A stretch of 51,687 nt of DNA from Monosporascus cannonballus (lineage: Eukaryota > Ascomycota > Sordariomycetes > Xylariales). The DNA is taken from assembly GCA_004154925.1 (NCBI GenBank), contig QJNS01000369.1, forward strand, positions 1 to 51,687, read 5' to 3'. The number at the start of each line of letters is the position of its first letter. Positions within the stretch are counted from its first letter, which is position 1. The position numbers and the translations under genes are program-made. Positions 48,561-51,687 of the stretch are shown piece by piece. The notes beneath the pieces are model-generated. The model worked only from the letters and a program-made list of their open reading frames with translations. It was not told where the DNA came from and made no database searches.

Positions 48561-50295
48561 GCTCTATCCTACGTATTGGGTGGTCTGCCGCCAAAAGACC
48601 TGTCGTGGTTAATCATAACCCGTTGGAGGTGACCGTCAATCTCGAAGCCCGCTCCTTGACGACTCAGACCGACCCGAAGTTCTCGTGTGCTCTGGGCTGA
48701 TGTTATCTGTATCAAAATGAGGGCGTTCAGGGAGAACGTCCACATGCGTCCGATGAGCCGACTGTATGCAAGCGCTGCCGAGGTTGGCACCTGACTTGGG
48801 GAAGCAAATTCGAACACATGACTTGCGGTATCATGGCCTGAGACGTATATTACCAGGAAGCTTCCTGCGACTGCTGCATATTGGCCCGGGCTCGAAAGCA
48901 AAGCTATGTTCTCGGTGAACGCGAGGAGGGAGAAAGATTTCGCCATTCTACAAGTCTTCGAGTGATATTTTGGCCTGTTCATGCTATCTTATTGGAACCG
49001 CTTGTGGACTTTCTAGGAGTACAGGCTGTTCTCGAGGGAACCAGAATGCTGCTGTGGGGGTCTCAGTTTCCACGCTGGGAGTTTGCTGCAAAGCATCGCA
49101 GCCGATACACGAGACAGGATGGGCAACTCTAACCAGGGTCCGGAGATATAGCGCCGAGACAAAATGGAGTGAACTTGACGGTGGCTCTAAGGCCTATGTT
49201 AGAGAGCTCCAAAGAGCTCTCCGGCGTGTTGAGGAGCAAGAGCGATTTGCCGCAAGAGAACTCGATCATTTCACAAAGCACAACCAGGAGACCATAGGAC
49301 ATCAAAGAATCTCCACTCTTATATCTCATCGTAATTTACCCATGGGCGCAGATGCTTTCGATCCTAGAGATAACATATATATGCCTTGTATGGCATGGAG
49401 CACAAGGCACAGGCGGCCTACCCACCAGGCTACTCGATACCGTTGAAGCAGGTCATGTTGGAACCGTGGCTTGTACTATCAACTACGGAAGAGGTGTGCT
49501 GATGTACACGAACTTATGGGCTGCGAGATGCTAGACTTGTAGACACTTCTTACCCTTCTCGGGCGCCGGACTTCACTCAAGCAGACTATGACGCGCAAGA
49601 TCAGCACCGCTCGCGTGAGAAGGTGCATGAATCCTTTCGGCAACGGGTAGATTCACCGACGTTCAAGGTGTGTCCGATCTAACCATACTCCACATATAGG
49701 CGCGGAGGCTAGGGACATGCAAGGTGGTGTTTCAATTTGGCAAAGACGTGGACGCCGTCTTGGGGCAAATTACCAACCTGCTACAACTCGGCGCTAATGC
49801 TTTTGCCGAAATAGCGTCTGGCGCAGGGTGAAGCAACCGCATACTCTTCGTCGTGGGTTTGCCCGAGCCTGCGTTGCCCATCATCTCGGAATCTCCGAGA
49901 TCACGGCGGAGGACCTCCTCCGGACATATAGTCAAATATCCAAGCCGTTAGCTTCTGGAAGAGACGCGGAAATCCCGTCCTCCACTACTGCGAGATATAT
50001 CATCCGAACCTCGGCTGCTGCGCTCGCCGGGAAAAGACTAATTATCACGGACGATGGCTGCTTTGGTGTACCTGTTGGTGATGCTGAGGATGGCGATGTT
50101 GCAACAGTACACCCTCAAGCACGGACGCCTTTGCTTGTGAGCAAGGAGGAGCCAGTCGGAGATCATGGTGGCAAGGTTTAGTATAAAATGGTCGACACTG
50201 TTTACTTCGACGGAATCGTGGGAAGTGAATGCTTTGAGGTAGAGCTGGTGGCTGAAGTTACAACCCGAGATCTTGAGGAGTTCCTAATCCGTTAA
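48561..50295 (+). pseudogene. Second HET-domain gene, heavily decayed
   Basis: The conserved blocks of a different HET family occur in order on the plus strand. They are ALSYV(L)G at 48561, where the usual Trp is Leu; LWADVICIK at 48690; MSRLYASAAEVGT.LGEA; YWNRLWTF.EY near 49000; DPRDNIY near 49360 continuing as ALYGME; then a C-terminal part with RYIIRTSAAALAGKRLIITDDG and VYFDGIV, ending at TAA 50293-50295. The first 590 bp stay in one frame but contain seven stops, several where Trp, Gln or Arg is expected. After that the frame changes at least four times, including a two-base AT slip inside ATATATAT directly after DPRDNIY, and a TAG interrupts the C-terminus at 50179. It cannot encode a protein. 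Its fragments are too divergent from the neighbouring HET relic to be a recent duplicate. Confidence 0.8.
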
Positions 50296-51022
50296 GCCAG
50301 CTATGTTGTGTCAAAGACGGCGGAATGGCTGTTAGTTTTTGTACTAAGTGACAAGCCCAAAAGGTCTGCCGACTAAACAATTATATATACACACATATAG
50401 GTGTGGGTCGTCTTACCCCTATCCTCCCCTATTCTAACCCCCATCCCAACCACTATTCCAACATGTTGAGACTTATTTGTTGGCGTACATAATTCTCACG
50501 CCACCTGAAAATATACGGAGTCGCCAACCATAAATGGAAATATTCGAAGGGATCCATGGTTCGCATAGCGTGGATAACCAAGGCCTTCGGAGCAAGTCGA
50601 TTTCGTTATAGTATTAGAGTGGACCGCGATGTGAGGCTATAGCAACTCGTATATTGCGGTCCTTCCGCATTACTGGTAATTGGACTAGTTGATGAATGTA
50701 AATATGCTCATGTGTATTACCGGATTCCCAGGCATTGTAGGCTAAACTTGATTAGCCACTGCGCCCAGATACTGTTCCTGAATAAGCTACCAGGAATGGC
50801 ATTATGATTTTTGAAGAGGTAATCTAAGGGACAATGGCTACGGTGATGTCCCATTCTAGGGATGCCAAAGTGATTATCGAAAGAAAGCATACACTTAACC
50901 ATATCAGTAGGTGACAGCCATTGGATTTTATGCTCAAATGCTAGACCAAGATGGGCCGGTAGAATATACTTTCCCGCTATAGCGTCTCTGTCTCCGGGAC
51001 CTCCAGATTGCTCCTGGAAATT
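50296..51022. other. Intergenic between HET and MFS relics
   Basis: No gene is seen in most of this stretch. The part beyond about 50934 may contain the degraded continuation of the MFS relic, but I could not align it. Confidence 0.5.
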
Positions 51023-51662
51023 TCACCGGAGTCCCAGCCACGAACAAAAGCTGCCGACGGCCATGACGACGCTGAAGCCGTATATATCGGCCGCGGGGTT
51101 TGGTGGTTTCAGGCGAACGTAGAACAGCGACCCGGCAACCGTGAGGGGGATGCCGAAGGCGAGGAAGAACGGCATGTAGCACTTGATTTTTGATAGCGCC
51201 CGGCCGGAAGCGAGATTGGCGCCGACCGTGACGAGCAAGAAAGGCAGGAGGCGCACCGCAGCCATGAGCGTGGTGTCGTTCTGGGCAACTTGGAAATAGA
51301 TTGGGATATAATATGTTGTGATGAATAATGCGGTAATTGCACGCGACGGTGGCCGCGTACAGGAGCACCCGCGTCCGAGACTTCGGAAGGTGGCCCGGGA
51401 ATGACCGGTCGGACGCCACGGGTAAATACACAGACGTATTGCTGCAAGGCGTAGAGCACGAGTAGGACTCCGGAAACGACCACAGTCGCGATGGTCCTGC
51501 CGTCGTTCCACGGGCAGACGCGCCACCCGCTGATATTAGCCCCGTCGCAAAGGTAACCCAGACGTCAACACTGAGGACGAAACCCACGAAGTGGGTGTTG
51601 GCCAGCCTGTCCCCTATCGGCTCTCCCTCTGATGGGTGGATCGACGGTAGATAAAGCAGCAT
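51023..51662 (-). pseudogene. MFS transporter (DHA2-like) fragment, frameshifted and cut by the window end
   Basis: Membrane-protein pieces in three frames follow the order of a 14-helix drug:H+ antiporter. They are GEPIGDRLANTHFVGFVLSV and WVTFATGLISAGG; NDGRTIATVVVSGVLLVLYALQ-like sequence; RTRVLLYAATVACN; then ALFITTYYIPIYFQVAQND, LLPFLLVTVGANLASG and FFLAFGIPLTVAGSLFYVRL. Frame changes fall near 51530, 51390 and 51335. The reading stops soon after GFSVVMAVGS, where the family has several more helices. The 5' part lies beyond the window. Homologues export small molecules across the plasma membrane. With three shifts and a truncation it is a pseudogene, unless the low-quality contig end has added errors. 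Confidence 0.75.
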
Positions 51663-51665
51663 GAC

Positions 51666-51687
51666 GGGGGGGGGGGGGGGCCGGGCC
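51666..51687. repeat. Poly-G tract at the window edge
   Basis: Fifteen G followed by CCGGGCC end the window, mirroring the poly-C at its start. Likely a read-end artefact. Confidence 0.85.

Noticed and set aside
49668..49699. 32-nt GT..AG segment with CTAAC in the second HET relic
   Set aside because: It has a donor-like GTGTGT, branch-like CTAAC and TAG, but is shorter than any workable fungal intron. It may be an intron shortened by deletion, and cannot be called.
1..51687. CRISPR arrays, prophage, operons, rRNA operon
   Set aside because: The gene structure is eukaryotic, and no regularly spaced repeats or rRNA sequence were seen.

Overview
The window looks like nuclear DNA of a filamentous ascomycete, most likely a Sordariomycete. 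Conserved genes are split by short introns (53-153 nt) with GT..AG borders and CTAAC-like branch points. The set includes a class III chitin synthase, a Ras2-type GTPase, an Opy2-type membrane anchor, an ApsA/Num1-type cortical PH protein and HET-domain genes, which together are typical of Pezizomycotina. The genus cannot be fixed from sequence alone.

Layout. At 0.1-9 kb three housekeeping genes lie on the minus strand: mitochondrial ketol-acid reductoisomerase (branched-chain amino acids), the NEDD8-conjugating enzyme UBC12, and a 1397-residue coiled-coil and PH-domain protein of the cell cortex. From 9 to 20 kb I see no intact gene. It holds a 432-bp TA-flanked MITE-like element, a second 240-bp inverted-repeat element next to a possible orphan exon, and a haloacid dehalogenase pseudogene broken by three successive -1 frameshifts. 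At 22.5-23.4 kb is a ras2-type gene behind a long pyrimidine-rich upstream region. From 23.4 to 33.9 kb I see no convincing gene, only simple repeats, a 56-bp alternating purine-pyrimidine tract and a G16C12 homopolymer junction at 29464-29491. An OPY2-like gene is at 33.9-35.3 kb. After a further gene-free stretch come a class III chitin synthase (40.3-43.1 kb) and an OTU-family deubiquitinase (44.0-45.0 kb), both on the plus strand. The last 6 kb is a pseudogene cluster: two unrelated HET-domain genes arranged head to head, both broken, then a frameshifted MFS transporter cut by the window end.

How the genes relate. Several intact genes serve hyphal growth and signalling (Ras2, Opy2 of the osmosensing/MAPK route, chitin synthase III, cortical PH protein), but they are not arranged as a cluster. 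The HET pair belongs to fungal non-self recognition. No biosynthetic cluster, CRISPR array, rRNA gene or convincing tRNA gene was seen.

Caution on assembly. The window begins with 20 C and ends with a run of 15 G followed by CCGGGCC. The internal G16C12 tract is exactly what would appear if a contig ending in poly-G were joined to one starting with poly-C. The two halves (about 1-29.48 kb and 29.48-51.69 kb) may therefore not be neighbours in the genome. I did not find a clearly new biological system; the divergent, decayed HET pair and the Q-motif array in the cortical PH protein are the most interesting leads.
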